Source: Erigeron canadensis (taxonomy: Eukaryota > Streptophyta > Magnoliopsida > Asterales > Asteraceae). Taken from it: a stretch of DNA of 64,000 bases. This document shows positions 61,677-64,000 of this stretch, one piece after another. A program made the translations under genes and the position numbers. The stretch's first letter is position 1. Each line of letters opens with the position of its first letter. The stretch is taken from contig NC_057766.1 in the NCBI RefSeq assembly GCF_010389155.1, positions 35,349,516-35,413,515 on the forward strand, read 5' to 3'. The notes beneath the pieces were generated by a model, which saw only the letters and a list, made by a program, of their open reading frames with translations, did not search any database and was not told the origin of the DNA.

Positions 61677-63585
61677 ATGAAAGGCATGTATCGCAGGTTA
61701 GTTGAGATATTCTTGCTACACATTTAATTGCACTTGTAGATGTGCTATGCTGGCTTGCCATCATATATTTGATATGTGTTCAATTGAGCTATATTTTGTT
61801 AACCACTTTTGGTATTTTTGATCCAGCGGTGTCTTCAAAAAGTCGAATGGAAGTGCAAAACTAATCATAACTACAATTATGGGAATTGCTGTCGGTTATT
61901 TCATTGGTGTTTCTTTTCCATCTGTTTCTCTCACCAAGGTAACTGCTGAATCTTGGATATACTTCTATTACAAAAACCATGTATTTGATTTACTGTGAAA
62001 TCTTGCAGGTTATCTTACCATCAAGCATTTATTCTCCCTTTGATATAACAATGCGTGAGGATCGCTCCAAATCTCTTGAACGCAGTTTTCCAGAAAATCT
62101 TGGTTCCGGTAATACACCCGCAACACCTAAGGTATATCTTGTGAGGATATTGTAGCTAACGTTGACGTAATTGCTTGTTGCAACAAATAGATTTTTATTT
62201 GTTACAATGTCTTTTTACTTGTGCAAACCCTGAACATAAACCCATTTATGCTGCAAAATATATGTTGGAAATTCTATAAGTTAAGTTGTGTTCTATGCTT
62301 CACAAAATTCCCTGCATGCATCATATCTGAATAATATTTCAAGACATTTGATTAATAATGAAACACTCCTCTAAGTTGCGTGTTGGTTGAGCCACTATCT
62401 CATTGTTTTGTTGTTTCAGATCTATGTTCCATCTAATCCACGCGGTGCAGAGTCATTGCCTCCGGGAATTGTAGTCCCAGAAACCGACTTGTTTTTAAGA
62501 AGATTATGGGGTGAACCTAGTGAGGTATGTATGCAGAAATTTGCCCTGAAACCAAACAATTTTGTGTTGGTTATGTATTTGCATACATTGTGATGTTGGT
62601 TATTAAGCTTTATTCTATTCACTAAATATTACAATGTGAACATGAAATTTTTTTCAACAGTGTGATATTTGTTGATTGGTCATCTCAGTTAGCTTTTTAT
62701 GTAAGTGCAGTTGCCTGCTTAGAGTTATAACTTGTTTGACTTTTCAGGATTTGAAGAAGAAGCCAAAGTACTTGGTAACTTTCACTGTCGGTTGGGGTCA
62801 GAGGGATAATATTGATAAGTCAATAAAAAAGGTTTCACAATAGCCATTCCTTTGTGTTCATTAGACCCGATGCTAATTTTGGAATACTTAGATATGGTCA
62901 TTACTATTTGCAGTTTTCTGGGGATTTCCAAATCTTGCTGTTTCACTATGATGGCCTAGTTACAGAGTGGGATCAATATGAATGGGCAAAGCAGGCAATA
63001 CATATAAGTGTTAAGAAACAAACCAAGTGGTATGTATGACCGTTTGACTCTCTTTGAAAATGCAAACACTTTTTTTGTTTATCACATTGTTCTTGTTCCT
63101 TGTGTTTATTGTTTTTCACTAAATTCATAGGTGGTATGCAAAGAGGTTTTTGCATCCAGATATTGTAGCAGCATATGACTATATATTCATTTGGGATGAA
63201 GATCTTGGTGTTGAACACTTCAATGCAGACAAGTATTTTTCTCCTATCTACTTGAATTGTTCCGTACGGTATTTTCTGATACTGACTGATTAATAATATG
63301 CATTGCATTCCAGGTATATCAATTTAGTTAAGAAACATGGGTTGGAGATCTCTCAACCTGGTCTCGAACCCAATAATGGATTAACATGGCAAATGACAAA
63401 GAGGAGAGGTGATAAAGAAGTTCACAAGTAGGTTATGACTTTTTAGTTATATATTAGTATAGTGTTTCCTGAAATTGTTTCTATATGTGGTCATACTTAG
63501 TCCTATGTCTCTGTTCATCCACAGGGATACAGAAGAGAAACCAGGATGGTGCAGTGATCCTCATTTGCCTCCATGTGCAGCGTAA

Positions 63586-63620
<35 letters not shown>

Positions 63621-64000
63621 CACACACACACACACACACCCATTCACCCGCGCGTACTGTTTCAAGAGTCGTGTTTTTTAGTACTATCCCACCATGTATG
63701 ATTTATCAGCTCTGATGCATGTAACTTTAGATTTGTAGAGATTATGGCCCCTGTGTTCTCTCGAGCAGCTTGGCGGTGTGTATGGCATATGATTCAGGTA
63801 AAGATATATTTTACTATATTGTTTGATGACATGTGGTCACCGAATTCATGAGAAGAGTAGAGGTTCTCCTGTCTTCAGTCTAGTACAAAACTTTTTTCTG
63901 TTCATATCTTTTCAATTGCAGCAATGATAACTCCAGCCTTCATTATGTTCTTGCAGAATGATTTGGTGCATGGATGGGGTTTGGATTTTGCACTAAGAAG
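61677..64000 (+). CDS. DUF707 family protein, 3' end beyond the window
   Basis: Eleven coding exons are visible: 61677-61696, 61827-61938, 62009-62131, 62420-62524, 62748-62831, 62914-63029, 63131-63232, 63314-63427, 63525-63581, 63731-63797 and 63957-64000 (partial). About 314 residues are visible of a usual 380-400. The protein starts MKGMYRSGVFKKSN and has a membrane anchor (about 19-37), a Pro/Ser stem, then the DUF707 core: KYLVTFTVGWGQR, FQILLFHYDG, ARYD-like WDQYEWAKQA, KRFLHPDIV, IFIWDEDLGVEHF, GLEISQPGLEPN and CAAFVEIMAPVFSR. Some plant databases label this family lysine-ketoglutarate reductase trans-splicing related. The type II topology and the DED motif suggest a Golgi glycosyltransferase-like enzyme, but no reaction is established. 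No defect is visible. Confidence 0.92.
63587..63640 (+). repeat. Compound (CT)n(CA)n microsatellite in an intron
   Basis: About 15 CT units followed by about 11 CA units lie a few bases downstream of the donor of the ninth coding exon. The pyrimidine/CA tract sits where it could influence splicing; that is speculation. Confidence 0.95.

Noticed and set aside
63485..63715. 76-codon frame rich in Leu-Ser and Thr-His repeats
   Set aside because: It is an exon of the DUF707 gene and the adjacent CT/CA microsatellite read in the wrong frame.

Overview
This is a 64 kb stretch of a plant nuclear genome. It is AT-rich, its genes have many short exons with GT-AG introns, and the intergenic DNA is packed with small transposons and retroelement debris. 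All recognised protein families are land-plant ones. An asterid or Asteraceae-like eudicot is plausible from the repeat types, but the sequence does not prove it. I see no rRNA, no intact tRNA gene, no CRISPR array and no organellar insert.

Layout, left to right: (1) 3139-5841 (+), a nine-exon receptor-like kinase of the NCRK type. (2) 7968-10079 (+), a seven-exon RNase PH-family exosome protein (RRP41L/MTR3-like). (3) 11.0-15.3 kb, a graveyard of LINE reverse-transcriptase fragments on both strands plus two head-to-tail Helitron-like elements. (4) 15.5-27.0 kb, a duplicated locus. Two paralogues of an unrecognised small charged protein with a basic nuclear-localisation-like motif (15494-16667 and 25169-26005) are separated by locally amplified 3' sequence, an LTR-retrotransposon-like block holding two tandem GC-rich stem-loops, and a non-autonomous element. 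(5) 27-36.4 kb, no convincing gene but several inverted-repeat elements. (6) 36457-39567 (+), a seven-exon cyclic-nucleotide-gated channel of the CNGC1 type. (7) 39.6-47 kb, MITEs, a large foldback element and a SINE-like sequence. (8) 47072-52652 (+), a four-exon type II membrane protein with two glycosyltransferase-A-like halves. (9) 53928-55062, a young 5'-truncated LINE with a 17-bp target-site duplication and two A-tracts, suggesting 3' transduction. (10) 58.9 kb to the right edge (+), a DUF707 gene with a leader intron of about 2.6 kb; its 3' end lies outside the window.

The five recognised genes have unrelated functions (signalling at the membrane, RNA decay, ion transport, glycosylation, Golgi-type DUF707). 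They form no operon-like unit and all lie on the + strand. The most unusual material is the duplicated unknown gene pair, where one copy carries a transposon whose empty site is preserved in the other, and the tandem stem-loops at 22.45-22.69 kb, whose closing stems differ in sequence but remain complementary. All exon boundaries were worked out by hand from splice sites, reading-frame continuity and family conservation.
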